A DNA stretch of 64,000 bases from contig NZ_LN611422.1 of the NCBI RefSeq assembly GCF_000821245.2, positions 2,539 through 66,538 of the forward strand. Direction: 5' to 3'. The position numbers and the translations under genes were made by a program. Under the pieces are notes generated by a model, which saw nothing but the letters and a program-made list of their open reading frames with translations, searched no databases and was not told the origin of the DNA. Shown here in pieces: positions 25,793 to 35,902 of the stretch; the stretch's first letter is position 1; each line of letters starts with the position of its first letter. The stretch is from Virgibacillus senegalensis (GTDB lineage Bacteria > Bacillota > Bacilli > Bacillales > Amphibacillaceae).

Positions 25793-26806
25793 TTGGATTT
25801 GCGATTATTGGTTCGGAAAGATGCTGAAGATTACGAGTTGAATGTAGGTAAATACAGTTCTTTGTTTGTCAACTACACAACAAATGAGCGAGCGCTTATA
25901 CAACCTGTTATCGATTTCTTTCAACCACGGAGTAAAATGAAAAATGAGATAAGCGTGTCTGATATTGTGAATGAGTATGAGGAAATAGCTAGTTCTCGGT
26001 TTCGTGCCATTACGTTTACAAACGACTTATTACTAGAAGAAACAAAACTTGGCTCCAAGACCTTATTGAAAGGCCAAGTAAAACAAAGTTTGCTAAATAA
26101 TGTAGAAGCAGATGGTTATATAAATAGCATTAATGTGTTAATTGAAGATCTTGTTGAGCAATCCATTTCAGAGTTGCCAGTCAGGCCGCGTTTATTGACA
26201 TATGACTCCCTGATTAAACTTTTAGAAATTGATCTTGGTTCTGATATGCTAGGTGAAACAAATCACTTCATGCATCAGAACAAGTTATTGTTGCCGATTT
26301 TAAATAAATACTTAATCAACAACTTAAATCAGCCTGGGATTGTCTTTTTCTTTTACCCAGAAACATATCTTAGTCCAAAAGAACAAACAGAAATGCATCA
26401 ATTACTGCAAATCTTTAGTGAAACTATCCCTGTATTTGTAATCACTAAATCGAAACAGTTTTTAAGTGATAGGTTATCAGGATTGAACTATTTCATTCAT
26501 AATCACCAAATATTCAGTAAAGAATTTATTGAAGAATTGGAATGGAATAGTCCTGTTAACTATGATTATAATGATTTGGAAAAAAGGGTAGTAACATTAT
26601 TTCAGCGTTTTGCCGATCTGTTGGAATTAAATCCGACTATTTCTAACTATACAGATGCGGATGTCGTATTGTTTACATCAATCGACCTATATGTATTCGT
26701 ATCTTTGTTATTTAAAATGAAATTTGAATTTGAACTGAATTTAGATGAATCTCGGATAAATGCTCCCGTTTATAAGTATATTATAGATATTTATGAAAAG
26801 ATTTGA
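25793..26806 (+). CDS. csn2: Csn2-type adaptation protein, long form
   Basis: A 337-residue protein in the position of csn2, the type II-A adaptation gene whose product forms a ring on DNA ends with Cas1-Cas2. Length and the IVFFFYPETYLSPKEQTEMHQLLQIFSETIPVFVITKS core (about 183-220) fit the long Csn2 variants with a degenerate P-loop ATPase fold. No Walker A is visible, as is usual for Csn2. Identity rests on position, size and fold-like pattern; sequence similarity to short Csn2 is low. Starts with TTG 25793 after AAGGTGGTG. Its stop lies only 16 bases before the first repeat. Confidence 0.8.
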   Translation: MDLRLLVRKDAEDYELNVGKYSSLFVNYTTNERALIQPVIDFFQPRSKMKNEISVSDIVNEYEEIASSRFRAITFTNDLLLEETKLGSKTLLKGQVKQSLLNNVEADGYINSINVLIEDLVEQSISELPVRPRLLTYDSLIKLLEIDLGSDMLGETNHFMHQNKLLLPILNKYLINNLNQPGIVFFFYPETYLSPKEQTEMHQLLQIFSETIPVFVITKSKQFLSDRLSGLNYFIHNHQIFSKEFIEELEWNSPVNYDYNDLEKRVVTLFQRFADLLELNPTISNYTDADVVLFTSIDLYVFVSLLFKMKFEFELNLDESRINAPVYKYIIDIYEKI

Positions 26807-26822
26807 TATGTTTTCATTAGAG

Positions 26823-29800
26823 GTTTTAGTACTCTGTGTTTTTAGGTAGTAATGAGACACGAGGTATGTATAACCTGTACCATTATATGTTTTAGTACTC
26901 TGTGTTTTTAGGTAGTAATGAGACCATCGCTTACGGGCTGTCAACGAAACTACGGTTTTAGTACTCTGTGTTTTTAGGTAGTAATGAGACAGGTTATCGC
27001 TTTAGACGGCGAGGAGTACCGTTTTAGTACTCTGTGTTTTTAGGTAGTAATGAGACGGAGCAAGGGCATTGATCTTCAGGAAGCTAGTTTTAGTACTCTG
27101 TGTTTTTAGGTAGTAATGAGACTAGTAGAAGCACAAATCAATATTGTAATGGGTTTTAGTACTCTGTGTTTTTAGGTAGTAATGAGACAATGGCCGGATG
27201 CGACACATGGTGACCCTAGTTTTAGTACTCTGTGTTTTTAGGTAGTAATGAGACGTTTTGGCGTTACATTCTTTTCCGCCATAAGTTTTAGTACTCTGTG
27301 TTTTTAGGTAGTAATGAGACAACACACCACGGCTACATACAGCGATCTGGGTTTTAGTACTCTGTGTTTTTAGGTAGTAATGAGACATCCATGTTTGATG
27401 AACCTTGCTTCTGTCTGTTTTAGTACTCTGTGTTTTTAGGTAGTAATGAGACACGCACCATTGTATAAATTGCTTTATCTCCGTTTTAGTACTCTGTGTT
27501 TTTAGGTAGTAATGAGACGTCAGCCGTGCGTCTAGTTCATTTAATGGTGTTTTAGTACTCTGTGTTTTTAGGTAGTAATGAGACATATAAACCGGGACAG
27601 CAACGGATTACCAAGTTTTAGTACTCTGTGTTTTTAGGTAGTAATGAGACTTCGTTGCGAAGAATCCGTCGAAAAAGTCTGTTTTAGTACTCTGTGTTTT
27701 TAGGTAGTAATGAGACCCGCCTGTAATTCGGCGAGCACCTCGGCATGTTTTAGTACTCTGTGTTTTTAGGTAGTAATGAGACTCATGAAACCTTGAAAGA
27801 GATTGCCAGGTTGTTTTAGTACTCTGTGTTTTTAGGTAGTAATGAGACGTAAAATGGAGCAAGTGAAGCCAGTATTACGTTTTAGTACTCTGTGTTTTTA
27901 GGTAGTAATGAGACCTTGTGATAAGTTGTTTAACTTACTTCCGCGTTTTAGTACTCTGTGTTTTTAGGTAGTAATGAGACAGACATGGACACTGGGGATA
28001 GGAGGTCGAGGTTTTAGTACTCTGTGTTTTTAGGTAGTAATGAGACGTTCAAAGAAAGAAGCTGAAGCAAAGATAAGTTTTAGTACTCTGTGTTTTTAGG
28101 TAGTAATGAGACAACAAGTCGAATATGACGGCGGAACAGCCAGTTTTAGTACTCTGTGTTTTTAGGTAGTAATGAGACTGACTTGCTTCATATCTTCGCC
28201 ACTATAATGTTTTAGTACTCTGTGTTTTTAGGTAGTAATGAGACCAGAAACAAGATAATCAGTTTGAACAGTTTGTTTTAGTACTCTGTGTTTTTAGGTA
28301 GTAATGAGACGTCAACGCCGGTAGTTTCCGTATCTACTGCGTTTTAGTACTCTGTGTTTTTAGGTAGTAATGAGACTCTATTTCTCCTTCAATACCGTCA
28401 AATTCAGTTTTAGTACTCTGTGTTTTTAGGTAGTAATGAGACTAAAAGTGCTGCCATTGTGTCTGGGTTTCCGTTTTAGTACTCTGTGTTTTTAGGTAGT
28501 AATGAGACCAAGTCGTCGCTCAAGATCTTGTGTATTCTGTTTTAGTACTCTGTGTTTTTAGGTAGTAATGAGACTGAAATCATTATTTTAACTGTGGACG
28601 CCGGGTTTTAGTACTCTGTGTTTTTAGGTAGTAATGAGACGCCCTCTACGCCCACGACCGCATCTTCGATGTTTTAGTACTCTGTGTTTTTAGGTAGTAA
28701 TGAGACACGAAGCTGTTGTTAGTGCAACATTCTCCAGTTTTAGTACTCTGTGTTTTTAGGTAGTAATGAGACGGATATGGAGCAGCAAGTTCTCGGTCAT
28801 CAGTTTTAGTACTCTGTGTTTTTAGGTAGTAATGAGACCCATCGCCCTTGATCGCGACGCACTGGCGGGTTTTAGTACTCTGTGTTTTTAGGTAGTAATG
28901 AGACTCATAGACGAATTAGAAGACCGCGTGCTTGGTTTTAGTACTCTGTGTTTTTAGGTAGTAATGAGACACGAACCGTTAAAGGAAATGTTCGAAGGTA
29001 TGTTTTAGTACTCTGTGTTTTTAGGTAGTAATGAGACACCGTAGGGGAGATTTAATTGTCCCTTTGAGTTTTAGTACTCTGTGTTTTTAGGTAGTAATGA
29101 GACCATTAACGGAATATGGAACGTTGAGCAGCGTTTTAGTACTCTGTGTTTTTAGGTAGTAATGAGACCAAAGACTCCTACATAAAGCGGAGTTTTGAGT
29201 TTTAGTACTCTGTGTTTTTAGGTAGTAATGAGACCGTGCTATCGAAACTAGGTCGGCAGATTATGTTTTAGTACTCTGTGTTTTTAGGTAGTAATGAGAC
29301 AAGCGGAGGCGGTTGAATGCCATTACCGGAGTTTTAGTACTCTGTGTTTTTAGGTAGTAATGAGACAAATATTGCTATTCGGTTATGCATTCGATGGTTT
29401 TAGTACTCTGTGTTTTTAGGTAGTAATGAGACTATTGTTAGCACACAATCCCTCCTATCTTCGTTTTAGTACTCTGTGTTTTTAGGTAGTAATGAGACAA
29501 TGATTGCGATTGTTTTTCCATCGCGCCCGTTTTAGTACTCTGTGTTTTTAGGTAGTAATGAGACGTGACGGTGTGAGTTGGAATGGACAATGGTGTTTTA
29601 GTACTCTGTGTTTTTAGGTAGTAATGAGACGTTATTTGCCATTGTTGGTTTCCTCCTCTAGTTTTAGTACTCTGTGTTTTTAGGTAGTAATGAGACCTCC
29701 AGGGGTACCGATGATTTTGGAGTTCAGTTTTAGTACTCTGTGTTTTTAGGTAGTAATGAGACTGAAGGTGACGGACACAAACGGGGTGCCTAGTTTTAGT

Positions 29801-30949
29801 ACTCTGTGTTTTTAGGTAGTAATGAGACATCACCTCGATGTTTTGCGTAACAGTGGCGGTTTTAGTACTCTGTGTTTTTAGGTAGTAATGAGACCATGGC
29901 GCCGGTTTCCTTGTCCTTCGCTAGTGTTTTAGTACTCTGTGTTTTTAGGTAGTAATGAGACTAAAGCAAGACAATTAATCAAACAAGCAGGGTTTTAGTA
30001 CTCTGTGTTTTTAGGTAGTAATGAGACTTCAAAAGGAATGGCACAACCACCGCAATAGTTTTAGTACTCTGTGTTTTTAGGTAGTAATGAGACGCTAAAC
30101 GGCCCTCTCCACACAATTACCACGTTTTAGTACTCTGTGTTTTTAGGTAGTAATGAGACGCCTGAAAGGAGGTAAAACATGAAGGACTTGTTTTAGTACT
30201 CTGTGTTTTTAGGTAGTAATGAGACGTCGAGCTGGTAAAGCGTACAGTAACCATCGTTTTAGTACTCTGTGTTTTTAGGTAGTAATGAGACGACTGACAA
30301 AGCTCGAAAAGGAAATCAGCCGTTTTAGTACTCTGTGTTTTTAGGTAGTAATGAGACCCCCCTAATGTGATGATCGCTCCCGCCGTCGTTTTAGTACTCT
30401 GTGTTTTTAGGTAGTAATGAGACGCTAATTGCTGGCTGGTAGGTTCGTAGTTTGTTTTAGTACTCTGTGTTTTTAGGTAGTAATGAGACCACATGGCCTG
30501 TTTGCAAAGTATCTGCCAGGTTTTAGTACTCTGTGTTTTTAGGTAGTAATGAGACGACAAGTTATAGGATAACGAGAAGGAACAAGTTTTAGTACTCTGT
30601 GTTTTTAGGTAGTAATGAGACTGAAATCGGGATATGACGCCGTTGAACGTAGTTTTAGTACTCTGTGTTTTTAGGTAGTAATGAGACTAAATCCAAAAGT
30701 TGAGAATGTGACGACTGGTTTTAGTACTCTGTGTTTTTAGGTAGTAATGAGACCCGAATACAAACCTCCGATAGCGTCAGACGGTTTTAGTACTCTGTGT
30801 TTTTAGGTAGTAATGAGACTTAATCAGCATGCTGTTCGAGCATTGGCCCGTTTTAGTACTCTGTGTTTTTAGGTAGTAATGAGACTAAATCCAAAAGTTG
30901 AGAATGTGACGACTGGTTTTAGTACTCTGTGTTTCAATAGTAATAAGAC
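26823..30949 (+). CRISPR. CRISPR array, 63 repeats and 62 spacers
   Basis: The 36-base repeat starts GTTTTAGTACTCTG and ends GTAGTAATGAGAC. Spacing is 66 bases almost throughout. Spacers are 30 bases except 31 at two places (ending before 29002 and before 29926) and 29 at one (ending before 29133). The first 62 repeats look identical. The last (30916-30949) is degenerate, with two bases lost and changes in its second half, so the leader end is next to csn2 and the array is transcribed rightwards. The repeat start equals that of S. aureus type II-A repeats, and the repeat pairs with the tracrRNA at 21093-21148. Spacers at 30688-30717 and 30886-30915 are identical. Long minus-strand frames with repeated SHYYLKTQSTKT are artefacts. 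Confidence 0.99.
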
Positions 30950-31036
30950 AAATTTGGTAGTTATTCGCAAAAAAAGATAAAATTTTAATTCATATTGAAG
31001 CTAGTAGCAGTTTAATTTATGGGACTATTATGTGAA

Positions 31037-31070
31037 AAAAAGCCTGATTTATTGGAAATCAGGCTTTTCT
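31037..31070. terminator. Bidirectional terminator after the array
   Basis: AAAAAGCCTGATTT and AAATCAGGCTTTT form a 12-pair stem with an ATTGG loop, A-rich on the left and T-rich on the right. It could stop both the array transcript and the opposing MFS gene. Confidence 0.85.
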
Positions 31071-31102
31071 GGTTATAAGTCAAAGCGAATTAAAACTTAT
31101 TT

Positions 31103-32323
31103 TTAATTCGCTTTCCTGCCCGGCTCCGCAGAAGCAATATTCGCTAAAACCGAACCATCCTTTTTGCCGTGCATGAAATAATAAATTACTGTCGTGACGA
31201 TTACCAACAATCCCATCAAAATATACAGGTTGCGGTATCCGGATAACGGGATGATCAAGCCGAGAACATACGGCCCGAAACCGAGACCTGCATCAAGGGC
31301 GATATAGTAAGTGGATGTGGCCAATCCGATACGGTGTGTCGGAGTTACTTTTACTGCGATTGCTTGGGTCGTCGATTGCATGTTACCAAAGCCAAGCCCG
31401 ATCAGAACACCGGCCAATAACAGGACAAAGCTGTTTCCCGCTGTGCTGAGGAGAAACAATCCTGCTGCGAATAAAACAAATGTCGGGTACATCACCCAGT
31501 TGGCGCCTTTTACATCCATCAATCGTCCAGTGAAAGGACGGGAAATAAGAATGGCCACGGCATACACCACAAAAAACAGGCTGGCTACTTGTACCAGGTC
31601 AATTTCAATAGCATAGAAATTGATAAAAGACAGTACGCTAGAGTAGCCAAGCGATAATAAAAGCACAACCAATGCGATCGGCAACGCTTTTGGTTCGATA
31701 AAATGCGATAACTTGAATCCTGGTTTTTCAGCCGTTTGCACCGGCTTTTTCACTACCGGCACACGCACAAACAGGGCGATCAGGAAGCTGATAATGCCTA
31801 ATGCCAGGCAAAACGCGAATATCGATTGGTAGCTTGTATGTTCACTCATATACAGGCCGATGAAAGGGCCGATTGCTGTAGCAAGGGTGATACTCATGCT
31901 GTAAAAACCGATTCCCTCGCCTTTCCGTTCTTCTGGTATGACTTCTGCGACGATTGTGCCAGTTGCGGTACTCGCCATTCCCAGCGCAATTCCGTGTAAT
32001 AAACGTGTGATTAACAAAAAGGTGATGCCGGAATTAATAAAGTATAAGGCAGATGTCAAAATGAAAAAGATCAGCCCGGCATATAACATCTTTTTGTTTC
32101 CTATTTTGGTGATCATCCGTCCGAGAAACAGTCGTCCGATCAGTGTTCCGATAATAAATACGCCTGTCACCAGGCCTGCCTGACTTTCTGATACACCAAA
32201 TTGTTCGACTGCATACACAGCCATGGTGACCAATAATAAATAAAAGACTAAATATAAGAAAAAGTTAGCTGAGGATACAATGGTAAAATCTTTGGTCCAT
32301 AATTTTGCTTTTGATTGATTCAC
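31103..32323 (-). CDS. MFS efflux transporter
   Basis: A 406-residue major facilitator with about 12 membrane segments in two halves. The loop 2-3 motif is visible as GRLFLGRMITKIGNKK (about 63-78) and the motif-C-like region as GMASTATGTIVAEVIPEERKGEGIGFYS (about 115-142). Drug- or metabolite-efflux function is inferred from the family and from the MarR gene lying 14 bases upstream on the same strand, which probably controls it. Confidence 0.9.
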   Translation of the reverse strand: MNQSKAKLWTKDFTIVSSANFFLYLVFYLLLVTMAVYAVEQFGVSESQAGLVTGVFIIGTLIGRLFLGRMITKIGNKKMLYAGLIFFILTSALYFINSGITFLLITRLLHGIALGMASTATGTIVAEVIPEERKGEGIGFYSMSITLATAIGPFIGLYMSEHTSYQSIFAFCLALGIISFLIALFVRVPVVKKPVQTAEKPGFKLSHFIEPKALPIALVVLLLSLGYSSVLSFINFYAIEIDLVQVASLFFVVYAVAILISRPFTGRLMDVKGANWVMYPTFVLFAAGLFLLSTAGNSFVLLLAGVLIGLGFGNMQSTTQAIAVKVTPTHRIGLATSTYYIALDAGLGFGPYVLGLIIPLSGYRNLYILMGLLVIVTTVIYYFMHGKKDGSVLANIASAEPGRKAN

Positions 32324-32337
32324 AAATTTCTATCTCC

Positions 32338-32766
32338 TTACTTCAATATGTTGTTTCGAATTTGCTCCATGATGCGGATGGTCTCCTGTTGTTCTTCTTC
32401 GGAAATGCCATCTAAGATTTCCTGTTCAAATTGATCAATGGTTACACGGACATCCTCATAAACAGTGGTACCAAGCTCTGTTAGCTGCATGGGCTTTTCG
32501 CGCTTGTCTTTGCCGGCAACCTGTTCGACATACCCGGCTTCCTCCAGGCGTGCAATGGTTCTCGTTACGGTTGGTTTCTCGACGCCTTGATAGTGGGAGA
32601 TATCGACAGCGGTTGAAGCGCCATGGTTGTATAAGTAGTACAAAATTGTCCATTGGGAGCGATGCAGCTGATGTTTGTTTAGCTGCACGTTCAATTGGTT
32701 CTCAAACGGGCGGTATAACAAAATCAGTTGATGAAAGAACTTTTGGGCAGATTTTATGGGAAACAC
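32338..32766 (-). CDS. MarR-family transcriptional regulator
   Basis: A 142-residue winged-helix regulator. The DNA-binding region reads LHRSQWTILYYLYNHGASTAVDISHYQGVEKPTVTRTIARLEEAGYVEQVAGKDKREK (about 33-90), with the recognition helix in KPTVTRTIARL and the wing in KDKREKPMQLTELG. The GTG start at 32766 overlaps its GAGGGG site, which is unusual, and the exact start is uncertain. It forms an operon with the MFS gene, and palindromic GGTAAC-type sites lie just upstream. Confidence 0.9.
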   Translation of the reverse strand: MFPIKSAQKFFHQLILLYRPFENQLNVQLNKHQLHRSQWTILYYLYNHGASTAVDISHYQGVEKPTVTRTIARLEEAGYVEQVAGKDKREKPMQLTELGTTVYEDVRVTIDQFEQEILDGISEEEQQETIRIMEQIRNNILK

Positions 32767-32779
32767 CCCTCTTTTAAAT

Positions 32780-32825
32780 GGTTATCAAAGGTAACAATTA
32801 CTCAAGGTAACTATATTAGATTACC
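32780..32825 (-). promoter_or_regulatory. Operator-like repeats upstream of marR
   Basis: GGTAAC at 32806-32811 and GATTACC at 32819-32825 form an inverted repeat around a TATATTA stretch that may hold the -10 of the minus-strand promoter. A second, weaker pair is GTTA at 32781 and TAAC at 32792. Autoregulation by the MarR protein is inferred. Confidence 0.5.
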
Positions 32826-32938
32826 AAAAGTGACAGCAGCTGTCCAGTCGTGAAGGGAGGGATAGGAGGCGAGAAAGACTTAGATAAAAAGAAAAGGGAG
32901 AAGAATACTCTGTTCTTCTCAGTCAATGGAAAGGAAGG

Positions 32939-33385
32939 CTAATTGATTTTTTTGGTTTCGTTGGCAGACTCCGAGAATATTAATCCGCCAAGACTTATGA
33001 GAAGCTTATCCATTGCTTGATTTCGTATAGTAAAGAGTGCCTTGTCATTATAACCAATTTCCATGGCAGATTTTTCGATTGACCAATTGTTAAAATAACG
33101 GTATTTGATGAATTCCTGTTCAATTGGGGATAACTCCGCTAGAGCCCGCTCTATCGATGCCAATAACACTTCCAATTCCGCTAGTTCATTTGCCAGTTTT
33201 TCTTGATGATCCATAGAAAATGCAATCCTTTTCCCCTCCGATGTTTTTCGTTGGGCCAAAAGACGCTCCATTTGGTTTTTTATGTTAATCGCTGCCACTT
33301 TATAGTTGTTGTAATTCTTCAGATGCTTTTCAATCCGTTTGATCATTCTCTTTCTTTCTTGCTTGTCCAAATCTACAAAAAACAT
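32939..33385 (-). CDS. ArpU/sigma-70-like phage-type regulator
   Basis: About 148 residues. A basic, helical N-terminal half (KQERKRMIKRIEKHLKNYNNYK) precedes a sigma-region-4-like helix-turn-helix (LSPIEQEFIKYRYFNNWSIEKSAMEIGYNDKALFTIRNQAMDKLL, about 85-130). This layout is that of ArpU-type late-gene regulators of Firmicutes prophages. No other phage gene is nearby, so it may be a solitary remnant. ATG 33385 is best placed after AAAGGGGA; upstream ATG 33391 and GTG 33403 are too close to that site. Confidence 0.65.
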   Translation of the reverse strand: MFFVDLDKQERKRMIKRIEKHLKNYNNYKVAAINIKNQMERLLAQRKTSEGKRIAFSMDHQEKLANELAELEVLLASIERALAELSPIEQEFIKYRYFNNWSIEKSAMEIGYNDKALFTIRNQAMDKLLISLGGLIFSESANETKKIN

Positions 33386-33554
33386 GTACATTTCCCCTTT
33401 CACATAAATAGTAATTTTTTCCTCCTTATAGTAGTAAAGAAAAAGGCTCCCTAATTTTGTAAACTATTCTTCAGATTTTCTTTGTACATTCTTGGATAGG
33501 AAAGGGGGGAAGTATGTTAGACTTTAAGGGGAACGACGGGGAAGGGGATAGATA

Positions 33555-34193
33555 ATGAAGAATAGAATTATTTTTTTGATTGTTATGTTAGCGGTTACTT
33601 TGTTTTCCTTAGAAGCTTGTTCAAAAAATAGTGATAGTTCATCAACTGCCGATGTACCAACGGAGGCAGAAAGTAAGCCGAATTCTTCGGGAATATCCGC
33701 CGATTCAGACAGCAAGAAACAAGAAGAAGCGAGAGATGAACAGGAGCCCGAGACCGAAAAAAGTCCACACACAGATAATGCCCCAAAAGCGGATCGTGAG
33801 TCAGAGTCAGACGCTGAAACTCCAAATGAACAAACTCTTGCTCATACGGATGAGTCTGATAGTAATCGAGAAGCCTTTGATGTAGGGGAATATTTAAATG
33901 AAAATTACCCAATCGAAAACACCCATTACACAACAGAAACCTGGGAAAATGAAGAAACCGGAGAAACAGAATATATGGTTAAAATACTACCCGATACCAA
34001 AGAAAGTGATGAAGAGATCACGGGAGCCCTTAAAAATGGAGAGACCGATGAAAGAATTGATAAGATGATGAATCTGGCTGAAAAAATCATGGATGATTTG
34101 ACCGAGAAAACTAACAACATTCATGTTGATTCTGTTAATTATGTATCCTACGACGGGGACTATGGTTTAACGTTGATTCAGGACTATAGGTAA
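33555..34193 (+). CDS. Secreted lipoprotein, hypothetical
   Basis: A 212-residue protein with a lipoprotein signal peptide: hydrophobic helix FLIVMLAVTLFSL and lipobox LEAC with the lipid cysteine at residue 22. A long disordered linker rich in S, D, E and K (about 23-105) leads to a C-terminal domain of about 100 residues (FDVGEYLNENYPIENTHYTTETW...). No family recognised. GGGGAAGGGGA precedes the start. Alone, with a terminator behind. Confidence 0.75.
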   Translation: MKNRIIFLIVMLAVTLFSLEACSKNSDSSSTADVPTEAESKPNSSGISADSDSKKQEEARDEQEPETEKSPHTDNAPKADRESESDAETPNEQTLAHTDESDSNREAFDVGEYLNENYPIENTHYTTETWENEETGETEYMVKILPDTKESDEEITGALKNGETDERIDKMMNLAEKIMDDLTEKTNNIHVDSVNYVSYDGDYGLTLIQDYR

Positions 34194-34201
34194 TGAAGGA
34201 T

Positions 34202-34236
34202 CAAGGACACAAAGAGTATTATGTCCTTGTTTTTTC
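34202..34236 (+). terminator. Terminator after the lipoprotein gene
   Basis: CAAGGACA and TGTCCTTG form an 8-pair stem with a 12-base loop and T6. Confidence 0.8.
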
Positions 34237-34326
34237 TTTTAGAGGACTTTCTTAAACTAAAGGAGGCCTTAGTTGAACAAAAATATTTTATAATATCAGA
34301 AGTGAAAGAAAGGTCCCCGTTACTTC

Positions 34327-34731
34327 TTATTTTAGATGATCTATTAAAAAGTCTCTGTCTTCAGGAAAACTTAAATGAAGTTTTTTTAATTCGTTTAGGT
34401 TTTTCCAAGCAACATCATAGATTAAATGATCAGGGTCTTGAATTGTCATTTCACCATCAACAATGTTCACTAAGAAATAGTGAACTTCAAAAGAAGTATT
34501 GATTTCCTCATAAATACCTTTCTTGACCTTTATTTCGTCAACTACTTCCGCAACATATCCTGTTTCCTCGTTAATCTCCCTGATACAACATTCTTCAAAT
34601 GTTTCATTTTTTTCTAGTCCACCCGATGGTACAGTCCAAGTTTTGTCCTCTTCTGGTTTTCCTTGCAATACCATTAGCAGTTCTCCGTTTTCATTTACAC
34701 ATATACCCGACGAACCGAACCATTTTTGCAT
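34327..34731 (-). CDS. Nudix hydrolase
   Basis: A 134-residue protein with a complete Nudix box, GGLEKNETFEECCIREINEETGY (given in two parts: GGLEKNETFE at about 37-46 and REINEETGY at about 51-59), which matches GX5EX7REUXEEXGU and holds the metal-binding glutamates. The family hydrolyses nucleoside diphosphates linked to another group; the substrate cannot be predicted. Alone on the minus strand. Confidence 0.92.
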   Translation of the reverse strand: MQKWFGSSGICVNENGELLMVLQGKPEEDKTWTVPSGGLEKNETFEECCIREINEETGYVAEVVDEIKVKKGIYEEINTSFEVHYFLVNIVDGEMTIQDPDHLIYDVAWKNLNELKKLHLSFPEDRDFLIDHLK

Positions 34732-34831
34732 TCAACAAGCACGCTCCTTTTGTGTATTTTGGGTTACCTTTCACTGATTAAATAAACTCAATAACAAAGG
34801 GGGCCATCCTTTCGAAAAAAGCATCTATAAT

Positions 34832-35053
34832 TTAAGATTGATTTTCTGAATTTTTTCTGTGATTCTTATTCTCTGCGTAATAATTCCATAAATGATAGAT
34901 AAGCCAAAATGTAATGATTGCTAAAAGAGGATAATAAGCCTTGAAACCATTTGGAATAAAGGGAAATAGTATTATAACTGTTATTAGAAATGGGGGCATA
35001 AAAATCCAATAACGTTTATTCTTAAGGTATTTAATAACATCACCCCTTCTCAA
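34832..35053 (-). CDS. Small two-helix membrane protein
   Basis: A 73-residue frame with two hydrophobic helices (IFMPPFLITVIILFPFIP and YYPLLAIITFWLIYHLW) and a charged tail. The only clear start is TTG 35053. AGAAGGGG lies inside the frame just after it, so the true start is doubtful and might use a rare codon downstream. Function unknown. Confidence 0.5.
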   Translation of the reverse strand: MRRGDVIKYLKNKRYWIFMPPFLITVIILFPFIPNGFKAYYPLLAIITFWLIYHLWNYYAENKNHRKNSENQS

Positions 35054-35171
35054 TACTTAATCGAAATGTCTCTACAAAAGTTCTGTTCTTTCGTTTTTCG
35101 TCCTTGCTTTGTAAGTGAAAAGGATTCCTGGTGCTCATGCATCTGAAAGGGCATGAAATGATTAAAGATAA

Positions 35172-35678
35172 TTAATTCCACTTCTCTCCAATTTTATGAC
35201 TGACTAGGAATAACGGGATAAGAAAGACCATAAATGCTATTGCATAAAAAATTGAATCCAAGGTTAAGAGATCAGTGTTGTGGAAGCGATAGAAAAACAA
35301 ACTATAATAGGGGATAATCAGTAATAGGGATGTCAAGACTCCAGGAGTGTAGCCCCTTAAGTACAAAGCTTGTAATGGGTGGGTAAAGATGTTTAAGGCA
35401 AAAAGTAAGTTTATCCCTAAAAACATATAATAATGTTGTGTGATTATAGCTATCACAATCAATGTACAGACAAAAACAGAAAACACAAGTACTACGACAG
35501 CAAACTGTACGGACGTAATACTTTTATAGCGATTAAGCTCTTTTTGTATAGACGAAGGAATATGATAACGAACACGAGGATACGTATTTTGGAACCACTT
35601 TTCAACCGTTATGATTTCTTCCAAATTATGAAGCATAAATATGATTAGGAATGATAGAATCCATATATGTATATCCAC
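35172..35678 (-). CDS. HXXEE-domain membrane protein
   Basis: About 168 residues with four to five membrane helices. The N-terminal helix carries MLHNLEEIIT, the H-x-x-E-E signature that names this family, and a second histidine lies in IFTHPLQALYLRGYTPG (about 100-116). The biochemical role of the family is not known. GTG 35678 is six bases after GGGAGGGG; an ATG at 35684 touches that site. Confidence 0.75.
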   Translation of the reverse strand: MDIHIWILSFLIIFMLHNLEEIITVEKWFQNTYPRVRYHIPSSIQKELNRYKSITSVQFAVVVLVFSVFVCTLIVIAIITQHYYMFLGINLLFALNIFTHPLQALYLRGYTPGVLTSLLLIIPYYSLFFYRFHNTDLLTLDSIFYAIAFMVFLIPLFLVSHKIGEKWN

Positions 35679-35697
35679 TCTCATCCCCTCCCATCAT

Positions 35698-35902
35698 GAT
35701 ATATATATATCAACTCATGTTACTCTCATCTGCTCCGTTAGCTTAATAACTTCTTCAAAAAAGGAAATATTTATCAATCGGGCGGATTGATAAAAAGTCA
35801 TAAGCCTATTTTCTCGTTGGAAAGGAAGAGGGATTAGGCTTTAAATAAATAATTTTACGATCCGAAAATCTGTTCAACTCACTTTTTTTGAAGATAGCTA
35901 TT
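35698..35902. other. Intergenic: AT dinucleotide run and hairpin
   Basis: A short TATATATATA run lies near 35700-35710. AAGCCTA at about 35802 pairs with TTAGGCTT near 35837, a possible weak terminator. No gene seen. Confidence 0.4.

Noticed and set aside
26741-30560. Minus-strand frames of 67-154 residues with repeated SHYYLKTQSTKT
   Set aside because: They are translations of the CRISPR repeat, periodic at 22 residues (66 bases), with no ribosome site.
26823-30949. Type II-C classification of the CRISPR locus
   Set aside because: A long csn2-like fourth gene follows cas2, and Cas9, repeat and tracrRNA resemble the S. aureus type II-A system.
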